36,527 nt of DNA. Origin: Candidatus Omnitrophota bacterium (GTDB lineage: Bacteria > Omnitrophota > Gorgyraeia > Gygaellales > Profunditerraquicolaceae). The notes beneath the pieces are model-generated. The model had not been told where the DNA came from and did not search any database. It worked only from the letters and a program-made list of their open reading frames with translations. This document shows positions 1 through 9,722 of this stretch, in pieces. The first letter of the stretch is position 1. Each line of letters starts with the position of its first letter. Made by a program: the position numbers and the translations under genes. The stretch covers positions 1-36,527 of the forward strand of contig JAQUPI010000014.1 in assembly GCA_028716705.1 (NCBI GenBank), read 5' to 3'.

Positions 1-299
1 AAATCGTAAGTATTATCGCTGTCCGCGATGATTATGTACCTGCCTCGCGCTTCCCGGATGCCTTTCAGGTACGCCGCGCCGTAACCGTGCCTTGGCTCAA
101 GGACCACTTTCGCCCCGCGGGACTCCGCGACCTCCCTTGACCGGTCAATCGAACCGTTGTCCGCGACGATCACCTCTCCCGCGATACCTTCCCTGGCGAA
201 CGTTTCTTTGATCTTGTCCACGCAGATGCCGACGGCCTGTTCTTCGTCCAGGCAGGGCAGCACTACCGATACATCAATATTATCATTTTGCTTTACCAT
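1..299 (-). CDS. Glycosyltransferase family 2 (DPM1/polyprenyl-phosphate sugar transferase-like), C-terminus truncated by window edge
   Basis: Manual translation from ATG at 299: MVKQNDNIDVSVVLPCLDEEQAVGICVDKIKETFAREGIAGEVIVADNGSIDRSREVAESRGAKVVLEPRHGYGAAYLKGIREARGRYIIIADSDNTYDF; GT-A N-terminal pattern and D-x-D-like ADSDNTY. Start overlaps the stop of the upstream STT3-like gene (ATGGTAA). Confidence 0.85.
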   Translation of the reverse strand, partial: MVKQNDNIDVSVVLPCLDEEQAVGICVDKIKETFAREGIAGEVIVADNGSIDRSREVAESRGAKVVLEPRHGYGAAYLKGIREARGRYIIIADSDNTYD

Positions 300-2806
300 A
301 CGATATTGAAAACCCGGGTATACTTATTGCCTTCTTCCGCTTCTATGAAAGGTTGAAAATGCTTCAATCCCTGGCCATTGAAAAAATAAAGCCGCGTGAA
401 TACGCTGTCGGCCAGCTCCGTGTCGAGCAGGACGCACTTGTAATTCCCTTCTTTCTTGAAAACCAGGGCCGAGAAGCCCAGGTTCGCTTTGGGAAAGGTC
501 GTCTTCGTGAAATTGTTACCCATCAACGTAAAAAGCGCCGCCGGTACCTGGTCACCGGGATTCGAACGGATCGTCTGCTCTTTGGGATTATAAATGAAAT
601 TATTGTCGAAAAAGACCACCCCGTCTTTCTCCTGGCCGTTTGCCAACCCGCTGTAAAACTGGACCCTATGGGAAAGCCAATCGTCTAAATTCCCGGACGT
701 GATCAGGAACGCCTCCTGGTAAAAATGCTGCATCTGCGCCGTATCCCTGCCGAGTTTCTTCAGGTGCTCCATGATCTGGTCTTTTTCTTTCTTCCGGAGG
801 TTATGGGCAATATAGACTTTAGTGAAGTCCCAGTTGCCCAGATACGATATGGCGGGCATCTTGTAAGGCATCGAGTCGTCCACGATGAAACAGGCGTTAG
901 CCGGCCGTTTAAAAAGCGCGGTCATCACTTCTTCCGCGGCGGGAATAGGCAGGAAATCCAACAAGATCTTTTGCGCCTGCTTGGGCGGATAGCCGATTAT
1001 GCTCTCTAAAAGCAGCGCCGACTGAGAAGGGTCTTTAAGGTGTTTATCGATGGTTTCGAACGCTTCGTTTCCTGAATTGTTAAGCATGCGCAAGATCCCG
1101 ATCGCCTTCTTTTCGTCATTGGTCAATAAGGCCCTGGCCATCCAATAGGCCTGCGGGGTATCCTGGCTCTGCCCGTCGAATATTACCCTCCTGCCGGCGG
1201 CGACCTTGAACCAATCCCCGAAATCCCACCAGGAGTTGAGTATCGTGTCCTGCGGTGTCTTCTCCTTCACTATGCTGAGCACCTTATACCAGGAATCGTT
1301 CATAAGAGGGTATATGTTTTCCGCGGTCCGGCGCGCCCTGCCCATAAACCCGAAGGTCAATACGGCGAAGACCGCGAAATACCATACCGCGGCCCATAAC
1401 TTGATGCTCTTTCTCAGGAAAACATAGACATCATTGATCGCCCAACCCAAAAAAACGCCAAGGGGCACCAGTATAAATACCGCGAACCTGATACCCCGGG
1501 TGCTCGCGAAGAACATCGAGATAAACCATAACGCGAGGATGATAAAAGCCCGGCGCTTAAAAACGGGGTATTTCCTGTCAAAAATTACCCGCGCCGATAT
1601 TATCAACAGGCAGGCCAGGGAGAGCCCGAAGATAAAATTTCCTCCCGCTGAACCCGCGATCTCGCGCAGGTTCATCGTCCTCAGTTCCCCGACAGTGGAA
1701 TATACGTTCGGCCAGATGGAGCTCATCAACGGCTTATTCAAAACAAAGGCCATCCTTATCCGTTTATAGAAATCAGACAGCGGCCAAAAGCCGCAAAGTA
1801 AGACGATCCAGGCGGTGCCGCACAACAATAACGCGGAGAGGGAAAACGAATGTTCCTTCAGCGAATAAGCAGTATCGGCTTTAAAGTAAACCTTCCTGAA
1901 GAATAAAGAGCCGATCGCGAGGAATTCGTAGATCACGATTATGGCGGGTATGAACCACCAGTATGTCCAATTCGAGCAGAATATCCCTATCCAGAAACCG
2001 GAAAAAATAAGCCAGGGAAGCTTATCCTTCCTGCTTCGGCCGTCATAAGAGAGAAGGTATCCCCAGGCGGCCATTAACGGGAACAGGAGGTTCAGGATAT
2101 CCTTATCGAACCATCCGGCGGTGCTGCGGGGAAGGAATATGGGGCCCAACCCCGCGAAGAGGCAGGTTAAAGCCGCTCCGGCGGGGCCGCAGTAGCGCAG
2201 TGAAAACAGGTATAAACAGGTAATAAAGACCGCTATGAAAAAAAGGGGAAGATAAAAAAGGAAGGTGAACAGGGGCACGCGCGTAAAAAGCGAGAATAGC
2301 TTATAAAGGAAAGCGCTGAAATAAAAAAGGAACTGGTCCCAGAAAAGATACATCCCTTTAGGCGCGAGCATGAAAAGGTCCAGCTGTTTACCGTAGACCT
2401 TTTCATCTCCCGGATAGCCGTGGCGGATGACATTATCCACATACCTCGCCCAGTGCCAGCAGTCCAATTCCATGAGATAAGTCTGGCCGTTTTCATCCTG
2501 GTACTTATCTTTAAGCTTGGAGTATCCTTCTTCTATCTGCCCGCGCAGGCCGCGGTTGTTTTGCCTGTGGTATTCCCTGATCCTGGATTTTATCAGCCTG
2601 TCCTTTGCCAGGGGATTAAATTGGGGGAATTTCCGGTAAACATCCTGCGCGATCATCTGCTGGGCCACCTGCCTGACCACGTTTTTGGCTGTTTTTCTCA
2701 GCTGGGGGAAATATATCGTGAACGTGCGGAAATAGATGTTCAGCGAAAGGACGAATATCAGCGGAGCGATGAAGAAGATGATCTTTTTTCTATCGGGACG
2801 GGGCAT
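293..2806 (-). CDS. STT3/PglB/AglB-like oligosaccharyltransferase catalytic subunit
   Basis: 837 aa, multi-TM N-terminal half, GWFDKDILNL (EL2 acidic motif like PglB/AglB), LNSWWDFGDWF (WWDxG motif), soluble C-terminal domain. Confidence 0.85.
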   Translation of the reverse strand: MPRPDRKKIIFFIAPLIFVLSLNIYFRTFTIYFPQLRKTAKNVVRQVAQQMIAQDVYRKFPQFNPLAKDRLIKSRIREYHRQNNRGLRGQIEEGYSKLKDKYQDENGQTYLMELDCWHWARYVDNVIRHGYPGDEKVYGKQLDLFMLAPKGMYLFWDQFLFYFSAFLYKLFSLFTRVPLFTFLFYLPLFFIAVFITCLYLFSLRYCGPAGAALTCLFAGLGPIFLPRSTAGWFDKDILNLLFPLMAAWGYLLSYDGRSRKDKLPWLIFSGFWIGIFCSNWTYWWFIPAIIVIYEFLAIGSLFFRKVYFKADTAYSLKEHSFSLSALLLCGTAWIVLLCGFWPLSDFYKRIRMAFVLNKPLMSSIWPNVYSTVGELRTMNLREIAGSAGGNFIFGLSLACLLIISARVIFDRKYPVFKRRAFIILALWFISMFFASTRGIRFAVFILVPLGVFLGWAINDVYVFLRKSIKLWAAVWYFAVFAVLTFGFMGRARRTAENIYPLMNDSWYKVLSIVKEKTPQDTILNSWWDFGDWFKVAAGRRVIFDGQSQDTPQAYWMARALLTNDEKKAIGILRMLNNSGNEAFETIDKHLKDPSQSALLLESIIGYPPKQAQKILLDFLPIPAAEEVMTALFKRPANACFIVDDSMPYKMPAISYLGNWDFTKVYIAHNLRKKEKDQIMEHLKKLGRDTAQMQHFYQEAFLITSGNLDDWLSHRVQFYSGLANGQEKDGVVFFDNNFIYNPKEQTIRSNPGDQVPAALFTLMGNNFTKTTFPKANLGFSALVFKKEGNYKCVLLDTELADSVFTRLYFFNGQGLKHFQPFIEAEEGNKYTRVFNIVW

Positions 2807-2843
2807 ATGGATGAGCTTAACCGGGCGGGGATCGCCTTGGCTG

Positions 2844-3233
2844 TTATTTCTTAAGTTTTTTATGGGTCCTCAGGGTTGATTCCAGGAGCGCCAACCCTTC
2901 CGCGAAATCCTTTCCTTTATAAAATATCCCGGATATCCCGAGTTTGGATATGTCGCCGATACTGGGATCATCGACATAGGCGCTTATTATTATTATCGGC
3001 ACATCCTGGTTGAATTCCCTTATTTCGCGGATGGCTTCCATGCCGCCCATTACGGGCATCCTTATATCCATAAAAATAATGTCGGGGTTGTTGTCTTTCA
3101 ATTGTTTTATGGCGTTTTCCCCGTTATCCGCGGATATGACGGCATATCCTTTCGACTCAAGCCAGAAGGTCATGACCTTCCTGAAATCCGCTTCGTCATC
3201 TACGACCTGGACAAGGATCTTCTTGTCGCTCAT
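2844..3233 (-). CDS. Single-domain response regulator (CheY-like receiver)
   Basis: MSDKKILVQVVDDEADFRKVM...IIFMDIRMPVMGG...IIIISAY...; canonical DD / D / T(S) / K receiver motifs. Start chosen at internal Met of ORF 2844..3260. Confidence 0.9.
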   Translation of the reverse strand: MSDKKILVQVVDDEADFRKVMTFWLESKGYAVISADNGENAIKQLKDNNPDIIFMDIRMPVMGGMEAIREIREFNQDVPIIIISAYVDDPSIGDISKLGISGIFYKGKDFAEGLALLESTLRTHKKLKK

Positions 3234-3274
3234 ATTGCCTCCTTTGCCGGGCGGCCTCACCGCTCAGCACTTCG

Positions 3275-4681
3275 CTATTTTAAGGGCAGAGTGAAAACGA
3301 ACTTTGACCCGTGATGCCCGTCGCTTTCAGCCCAGATCTTTCCTCCGTGGCGGTTCACTATCTCCTTGGCGATGGATAGGCCTATGCCCGTGCCGCTTAT
3401 ATCGGTAGTAGGCCTGTCCGAAACTTGATAGAATTTATCGAAGACCTTTCCGATAACTTCCGGAGGTATGCCTATCCCCGTATCCGCGACGCTCACTTCC
3501 ATCTCCTTCGCCTGGTTTATATTGGCTTCAATAAAGATCTTGCCGTCATTCGGCGTGAATTTAACCGCGTTCCCTATAAGGTTATTCAACACCTGCAATA
3601 TCCTGTCCGTGTCTATGCTCGGCTCGGGAAGGCCCGGAGGGATCCGCATTTCGATCGCGATCGACTTTGTGCCGGCCCAGGCCTTCAGGCTCTCCACTGC
3701 CTCGGTGATCACGCCGGCGATCGACACCGGCTCCGGCTTAAATTGCGTCCGGCCGGCCTCCAGCTTTGAGAGGTCAAGCAGGTCATTGACCAAAAAACCC
3801 AATCTCTTCAGGTTGCGTTCCGCTATATCGAGAAGCTGCCTCTGGTTCTCATTGATCCCGCTGGTATCCTCCCCGAGGATAAGCGATAATGATTTATCGA
3901 TAGCCACCAAAGGGGTGCGCAGCTCATGAGATACGCTGGCGACAAAATTACTTTTGAGCTGGTCCAGCTCTTTCTGCTTGGTAATGTCGCTTAAGACGGA
4001 AACCATGCCTACGGTCTGGCCGTTCTCATTCTCTATGACGGCGCTGCTTGCCCGCAGGATCTTCTTCGTTTCATCGCGTTGGCTGACTACCGTGATCTCC
4101 CTTTCTTCCCTTTCTTCGTCGGATTTAACCAGCGACACCAGCTGCTCTTCCTTGAGGTCCTCCATGAGGGACTTGCCTATTTTTTCTTTCCTGGAGATAC
4201 CGAGCAGCTTTTCCGCCGCCGGGTTCATCATTATGACCTTTCCGTCGGCATCGATCACCACCAGGCCCTCGGCTATGCTGCGTATGACGGCCTCTGTCTT
4301 CTTTTTGTCGGAAAGTATTTTATTGTATTTTTTCCAGGCGATCTCCTCGTTGAGCTTCTGCTCCTTGATGGCTGTTTCATATTTCTTGTTCAGTTCCTGG
4401 GCGGTATTGCTGATCCTTTTCTGGAGCTCTTTGTAAAAAACATCGGAGATCCTCATGGCCGCTTCGTGCCGGGAATCATGTGACTCCACTATATTATCGA
4501 TCGCCTCGAAGATGGTGCGCTTAAGCGGTTCATCGGCAAGGATATCGGCGTCCGGGACCTTTCTCTTTAAATTAACCGCTCTCCTGGAATGGGAGGATAA
4601 TTTCGCCAGATTGACCAAAAGTAAGGCGACCAAAACGCTGAGAACCGCGGTCGCCAGGTATATTAGCATCAAAGGTGACAT
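3275..4681 (-). CDS. PAS-domain sensor histidine kinase
   Basis: N-terminal TM, PAS region (VIDADGKVIMMNPAAEKLLGISRKE), H-box VSHELRTPL, N/G boxes NLIGNAVKFTP, DTGIGIPPE, GTGIGLSIAKEIV. Confidence 0.93.
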   Translation of the reverse strand: MSPLMLIYLATAVLSVLVALLLVNLAKLSSHSRRAVNLKRKVPDADILADEPLKRTIFEAIDNIVESHDSRHEAAMRISDVFYKELQKRISNTAQELNKKYETAIKEQKLNEEIAWKKYNKILSDKKKTEAVIRSIAEGLVVIDADGKVIMMNPAAEKLLGISRKEKIGKSLMEDLKEEQLVSLVKSDEEREEREITVVSQRDETKKILRASSAVIENENGQTVGMVSVLSDITKQKELDQLKSNFVASVSHELRTPLVAIDKSLSLILGEDTSGINENQRQLLDIAERNLKRLGFLVNDLLDLSKLEAGRTQFKPEPVSIAGVITEAVESLKAWAGTKSIAIEMRIPPGLPEPSIDTDRILQVLNNLIGNAVKFTPNDGKIFIEANINQAKEMEVSVADTGIGIPPEVIGKVFDKFYQVSDRPTTDISGTGIGLSIAKEIVNRHGGKIWAESDGHHGSKFVFTLPLK

Positions 4682-4713
4682 CTCTAAAGATTACCTCCGA
4701 TAATTATCATGTA

Positions 4714-4742
4714 ATGGTATCATAAAAGGACCTCTGTCTCAA
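4714..4742 (-). promoter_or_regulatory. Putative sigma70 promoter of the histidine kinase operon
   Basis: Minus strand TTGAGA (4737-4742) -17 nt- TACCAT (4714-4719) upstream of the ORF at 4681. Confidence 0.4.
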
Positions 4743-4753
4743 GAGAAATAATA

Positions 4754-4785
4754 GGGGACGCTTCTATTTTTCAGGAAGCGTCCCC
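4754..4785. repeat. Perfect inverted repeat ggggacgcttc-N10-gaagcgtcccc (hairpin; possible rpoD terminator or REP-like element)
   Basis: 11-bp perfect stem read directly; 24 bp downstream of the rpoD stop codon (4810-4812). Confidence 0.75.
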
Positions 4786-4809
4786 ATGTATGAGCAAACG
4801 GCTGGCGGG

Positions 4810-6375
4810 CTATTCCCTCTGGTGCACGAGGGTCATATCAAGAAAATTACGCAGTCTCCTGGAGCGGGTCGGGTGGCGGAGTTTCTTCAGCGCTTTCGCC
4901 TCGATCTGGCGTACTCTTTCGCGCGTTACTTTAAAAACGTTGCCCACTTCTTCAAGGGTGCGCGGGCAGCCGTCCGTAATACCGAAGCGCAGGACGAGGA
5001 TCTTCTTTTCTTTTTCTGTAAGCGTGCTGAGCACCGAATTCATCTCCTCTTTAAGCATGGTGCGCACGGTGGCGTTCGCCGGGGAAACCGCCTTTTTATC
5101 CTGGATAAAATCACCGAAATGGGTATCGCCTTCGTCTCCTATAGGCATCTGTAATGATATCGGCTCCTGGGCGATCTTTAATATGCCCTTTACCTTTTCC
5201 TGAGGCAATTTTATCTTTTGGGCTACTTCTTCAGGCAAAGGCTCGCGGCCGTTTTCCTGCACAAATATGCGCGAAAGCCTTATTATCTTATTGATAGTTT
5301 CGGTCAAGTGCACCGGTATCCTGATGGTGCGCGCCTGGTCCGCTATGGACCTGGTTATTGCCTGCCTTATCCACCACGTCGCGTAAGTGGAGAATTTATA
5401 GCCTCTTTTATATTCAAACTTTTCCACCGCGCGCATCAAGCCGATATTCCCTTCCTGTATCAAGTCGAGGAAGGAAAGGCCCCTGTTGGTATATTTCTTG
5501 GCGATGCTCACAACAAGCCTGAGGTTAGCCTCGACCAGGAGTTTCTTGGTCCGGTTAAACTTGATATGCGTGGATTTTATCAATTTCATCTGCTCTTTTA
5601 TCTTTGAGTAGGGTTCCCCCAGCCTCCTGAGTATGGCAAGCCTGCGGGACTCGATATGCAGGCGCTTATCTCTGGTCAAAGAACGGCCGGCGGCCATCTT
5701 TTGGCGCTCCAGCTGCTCCATCTCCCTTATCAGCGCCAGCAACCTGCGCACGGCCACTTCTATCACCGAAGTGGTAAAATTGAACTGCAATACGAGGGTC
5801 ATCTGCCGGGATTGGCTGCGCGTTGACCTTAGCTGCTGGACGATCCTTTTCATCCTTTTTAATATATTATTCTTTCTTACCTTGATGCCTTCCTTTACCA
5901 CTTCCTCAAGGTTGATGTTCCCTTCAAGTATGTTGTCGGCTACATCGAGTATCTCGTTTCGGGCGAACCTGGTGGCAATGACCGCCAGTTTGAATTTATC
6001 TTCAGCGGCCTCTATTTTTTTGGCCAGATCGATCTCATCTTCCCTCGAAAGCAGGGATATGGACCCCATTTGCTTAAGGTACATTTTCACCGGGTCATCC
6101 AAAGGCAAAAACCGCTCTTCTATCTTAAGCTGTTCGCTTAAAATTTCCTCTTTGGCTGATGATTCCAGGGGCTTTTCCGCCTCTTTTTCCTCTTCGCTCT
6201 CGATGACCTGGATATCCTCTCCCACCAATATGTCGAGGACGCGGTCTATTTCCTCAGAAGAGGTCACGCCTTCCGGCAGAAGGTCGTTTATTTCGTCATA
6301 AGTAAGAAAGCCCTTTTGCCTGCCCAAAGTGATAATTTTCTCAAAATCTTTTTTGCTGTATTCTTTCTTTTTCAT
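4810..6375 (-). CDS. rpoD: RNA polymerase primary sigma factor RpoD/SigA
   Basis: 521 aa with sigma region 1.1-like N-terminus, region 2 ([74 protein letters not shown]) and region 4 ([31 protein letters not shown]). Confidence 0.98.
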   Translation of the reverse strand: MKKKEYSKKDFEKIITLGRQKGFLTYDEINDLLPEGVTSSEEIDRVLDILVGEDIQVIESEEEKEAEKPLESSAKEEILSEQLKIEERFLPLDDPVKMYLKQMGSISLLSREDEIDLAKKIEAAEDKFKLAVIATRFARNEILDVADNILEGNINLEEVVKEGIKVRKNNILKRMKRIVQQLRSTRSQSRQMTLVLQFNFTTSVIEVAVRRLLALIREMEQLERQKMAAGRSLTRDKRLHIESRRLAILRRLGEPYSKIKEQMKLIKSTHIKFNRTKKLLVEANLRLVVSIAKKYTNRGLSFLDLIQEGNIGLMRAVEKFEYKRGYKFSTYATWWIRQAITRSIADQARTIRIPVHLTETINKIIRLSRIFVQENGREPLPEEVAQKIKLPQEKVKGILKIAQEPISLQMPIGDEGDTHFGDFIQDKKAVSPANATVRTMLKEEMNSVLSTLTEKEKKILVLRFGITDGCPRTLEEVGNVFKVTRERVRQIEAKALKKLRHPTRSRRLRNFLDMTLVHQRE

Positions 6376-6382
6376 ATCGAAC

Positions 6383-8155
6383 CTACCTCTCTTTAATTAG
6401 GCAATGGAATTCCCGCATGAGACGCTGCAGCTTATCCTCGTCCTGCGATAATTGCGCCGCTTTTATCCGCTCATGCAGCTCCTGCTTTTTGGCCTTGAGG
6501 CGGTCATTCTTCAGCCTCCGGACGCAGTCATCTATAATTATGTCTTTGTTTTGTTCTGAGACCTCGGGCAGCAAAGCGGATTCGCGGATAAAACGGGATA
6601 CGGTCTCGTCGTCGATCCGGTTTATCAGTTTGTTCGTTTCTATATTCTTGCCTTGCCCGTTTAATTCGAACATGATGGAAACAACACGGCTGGCGCGCTC
6701 GTCAAGGAAATCCTCGGGGGAAAGCTTGCGCATCATGTCGTCGATCAACCCCTCCTCTTCAAGCATTAATTTAATGAGAAGCCTTTCCGTGGGATTCATC
6801 TCCGGCGCCCGCTTTACGGGCGGATTGTAAGTATCCCCGGGCGTTGCCTGCTTCATCTTGCTTAATTCCTGGAGCAGGGCGTCTTCTCTCAGGTCCAATT
6901 CCTGGGCAAGCCTTTTGATGTATTCTGTTTTTAAGATCGCGTTTTTGAGCCTGTTAATGGTAAGGAGGATCTCCGATGAAATTGCCGCCTTTGATTCGAT
7001 GCTTTTGGCGCCATGGCGCGCCTTTAAGATCTTTAATTTATAATCAAAGATATTTTCCGCGCGGTCGATCCTCTCTTTAAAAGCCGCGAACCCGTTTTTA
7101 CGCACAAAAAGGTCCGGATCAAGCCCCTCGGGGAGCGAAACCACTTTGACATCCATCCCCTCCTCAATAAATATATCGAGATTCCTTAGGGCCGCCATTT
7201 GCCCGGCGTTATCCGCGTCGTAGACCATCACTACATTACTGGTATAGCGTTTTATTAACCTGGCCTGTTCGATGGTGAAGGCGGTGCCGCAAGAGGCGAT
7301 GATATTTTTAAGGCCCGCCTGGTACGGCATGATAAAATCCAGGTACCCCTCCACAACCGCGACCGCGTCATTTTCCCTGACGGCTTCTTTGGAGAAATTC
7401 AGGCCGTAGAGGTTCCTGCCCTTTACATATACGGGCGTTTCAGGGGAATTGACGTATTTCGCCTGTTTCTGCGCCGCTTCCGCCGCGTCAGGCAATATCC
7501 TTGCCCCGAAAGCGATCACCCTGGTTTTAATATCAAATATGGGGAATATTATCCTGTCGCGGAACCTGTCGTAATAACCTCCGCCCTCTTTGGAAAGCAC
7601 AAGCCCGGCTTTCTCGAGCAGGGAAAGATTGAAACCTTTATTTCTCAGGTGGTTTGTCAGCGTTTCCCACCCCTTAGGGGCGTATCCTATCCTGAATGTT
7701 TTTATAGTTTCCTCGTTTAAGCCGCGCTTTAAAAGGTATTTTTTCGCCGGCAAGCCGCCCGGGGAATCCAGGCAGGATACATAATACGAAGCGGCGGCTT
7801 CATTTATTTTTAAAAGCAGCGCGGCAAGGCTGGATGAAGAAGGGTCTTTTCTTTCGTCCCGCGGCAAGGTAACGCCCGCTTTCCTCGCCAGCGTCTCCAC
7901 CGCCTCAGGGAATTCAAGGCGCTCGTATTGCATCAGGAAACCGAAGGCATTGCCTCCGGCGTCGCAGCCGAAGCAATGGAAGATCTGACGGTCAGGGGAA
8001 ACCATGAACGAAGGGGTCTTTTCGTGGTGGAACGGGCAGCAGGCGCGGAAATTCCTCCCCGCGCGCTTAAGGGGGATATAGGCGGAGATCAATTCGACGA
8101 TATCCACCCGGCTTAAAATGTCTTCTAAAATATTTTCCGGGATGCGGCCTGCCAT
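6383..8155 (-). CDS. dnaG: DNA primase DnaG
   Basis: Zinc motif [45 protein letters not shown]...[14 protein letters not shown]; adjacent to rpoD. Confidence 0.98.
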   Translation of the reverse strand: MAGRIPENILEDILSRVDIVELISAYIPLKRAGRNFRACCPFHHEKTPSFMVSPDRQIFHCFGCDAGGNAFGFLMQYERLEFPEAVETLARKAGVTLPRDERKDPSSSSLAALLLKINEAAASYYVSCLDSPGGLPAKKYLLKRGLNEETIKTFRIGYAPKGWETLTNHLRNKGFNLSLLEKAGLVLSKEGGGYYDRFRDRIIFPIFDIKTRVIAFGARILPDAAEAAQKQAKYVNSPETPVYVKGRNLYGLNFSKEAVRENDAVAVVEGYLDFIMPYQAGLKNIIASCGTAFTIEQARLIKRYTSNVVMVYDADNAGQMAALRNLDIFIEEGMDVKVVSLPEGLDPDLFVRKNGFAAFKERIDRAENIFDYKLKILKARHGAKSIESKAAISSEILLTINRLKNAILKTEYIKRLAQELDLREDALLQELSKMKQATPGDTYNPPVKRAPEMNPTERLLIKLMLEEEGLIDDMMRKLSPEDFLDERASRVVSIMFELNGQGKNIETNKLINRIDDETVSRFIRESALLPEVSEQNKDIIIDDCVRRLKNDRLKAKKQELHERIKAAQLSQDEDKLQRLMREFHCLIKER

Positions 8156-8168
8156 ACCTGCATTTTCC

Positions 8169-9044
8169 TTAACGTTTATTCCTTCTTATTCTACGGAATC
8201 CTGAACAATCTATGGTGAGTAATTTCTCTTCTTCCTCTATCCTGTCCAACAGCAGGTTAAGGCCTAAAGTATCGGAGGAAACGTGCCCGGCGATGACCAC
8301 ATTAAGGTCGGCGTCTTTGACTCTCTTAAAATGCTCTTCGCTCAAATGCATGGAAACCAGGGTACGGACACCCGCCTTATACATATTCGGGTATATATCC
8401 TTATTGCCTTCGGTACCCCCGGTCATCTCCAAAAATATCCTGCCTGCCGAGCGCCTTGGGTTTCCCAGTATCACCCGCGGCCCGGAGTTATTGCGCCTGG
8501 CGTCTTCATATTCGGGGATTTTATCTAATAAATCCAGGATATCCTGGACTTTCCCCGGTTTTTCTCTATCAAAGAGTTTTCTTAAGAAATATGCCACGTG
8601 GTTATCCGCGGGGGTATGCACGCACATAAAGGGCAAACCTAAAATAGTCGCGGCATCCGTAGAGCGCATATGGTTCTGGGGCATGACCCTTCTTTCCACT
8701 TCCAGCCGGCGCTCTTCTATCATCTCCCTGGCGGTAGACTCTTCTATCCCCGCTTTTACCAGCATATCTACCTGCAGTCTCATGACCTCATAAAAGTGGG
8801 CGGCGGCCGCACCCTGCGGATGATGGGCAAGGACCAGGTCCAACCCTTCGGATCCGCGTATCTTATCGGCCAGCAGAAGCTCTCCCACATCGATGTCTAT
8901 CCCGACCATGATCTTCCGGACATCCGTGTCGGGGCTTCCGAAGAGAACGGCGGTATCTTCAAAAGACCCGAACTCTTCTTTTTTCCTGGGGTCGCGTTCT
9001 TTACCGAATTTTACCGCGAGCTCATAAAGACGGGAGAGTTTCAT
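8169..9044 (-). CDS. NIF3-like / NGG1p-interacting family protein
   Basis: 291 aa; LVLAHHPQG metal-ligand-like motif and C-terminal VVIAGHVSSDTLGLNLLLD; co-directional with dnaG. Confidence 0.7.
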   Translation of the reverse strand: MKLSRLYELAVKFGKERDPRKKEEFGSFEDTAVLFGSPDTDVRKIMVGIDIDVGELLLADKIRGSEGLDLVLAHHPQGAAAAHFYEVMRLQVDMLVKAGIEESTAREMIEERRLEVERRVMPQNHMRSTDAATILGLPFMCVHTPADNHVAYFLRKLFDREKPGKVQDILDLLDKIPEYEDARRNNSGPRVILGNPRRSAGRIFLEMTGGTEGNKDIYPNMYKAGVRTLVSMHLSEEHFKRVKDADLNVVIAGHVSSDTLGLNLLLDRIEEEEKLLTIDCSGFRRIRRNKR

Positions 9045-9622
9045 TTTTTTGCGAGGTCCTTTTGGATTTTCGTTACCGAATCGTTGAATTTCTCACTGCC
9101 CCTGAATTTGGAGACAACGCTCTGCCAAAGCCAGGTATACGCCCCTGGAGCTATTGCCAGGAGGCGTTTGCCGTAATAAGAATCTCTCACGCTGTGTTTA
9201 AAATAACCCAGCGGGATCACGACAAAAGAAAAGATGATCAGGCTTGCTAACAAAAAAGACCTGGCCAGTCCCAGTATAAGCCCTCCCCATTTGTTCAGCT
9301 TAGGGGCCGCTTCCATCTGCATAAAACGGGAAAGCAGTCTTCCCAGGAAAGCGAAAGAAAAATATCCGAAAAGCGCCAAGGCGGCGAAAGAAAACAAAGC
9401 CAGGTACTCAGGTAAAAAATTTATTTTTACCTGTCCGGTCAGGTAATCCGAAAGATCCACATAATAATGCAGGGAGAGGTAAATAGCGAACAAGGTCCCG
9501 AGCAGCTTGAAGAGTTCGGCCGGAAAACCGTTTTTTAAAGCTACATAAGCCACTCGGATGAATATAATTAAGAAAAATATATCCACCCAATTAAATCGCC
9601 GTAAGGCGTTTAACAATGCCAT
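9041..9622 (-). CDS. cvpA: CvpA family membrane protein
   Basis: FNWVDIFFLIIFIRVAYVALKNGFPAELFKLLGTLFAIYLSLHYY; four hydrophobic segments typical of CvpA. Confidence 0.8.
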   Translation of the reverse strand: MALLNALRRFNWVDIFFLIIFIRVAYVALKNGFPAELFKLLGTLFAIYLSLHYYVDLSDYLTGQVKINFLPEYLALFSFAALALFGYFSFAFLGRLLSRFMQMEAAPKLNKWGGLILGLARSFLLASLIIFSFVVIPLGYFKHSVRDSYYGKRLLAIAPGAYTWLWQSVVSKFRGSEKFNDSVTKIQKDLAKK

Positions 9623-9675
9623 TATATTTTATAATTGATTCGAAAGGATGACTAAAGAAAAGACACGCCTGATAA

Positions 9676-9703
9676 AGTATAACACACAAAAACCCAATGT
9701 CAA
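9676..9703 (-). promoter_or_regulatory. Putative sigma70 promoter of cvpA-nif3-dnaG-rpoD operon
   Basis: Minus strand TTGACA (9698-9703) -16 nt- TATACT (9676-9681). Confidence 0.65.
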
Positions 9704-9722
9704 GGAAAGGGCTTTCTTTGTA

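Noticed and set aside
353-1769. Several plus-strand ORFs of 73-111 aa
   Set aside because: Antisense to the clear STT3-like CDS, no recognisable domains; typical shadow ORFs in GC-biased coding DNA.
5633-6301. 222-aa plus-strand ORF antisense to rpoD
   Set aside because: Ser/Ile-rich shadow frame opposite the conserved sigma factor; no SD or domain evidence.
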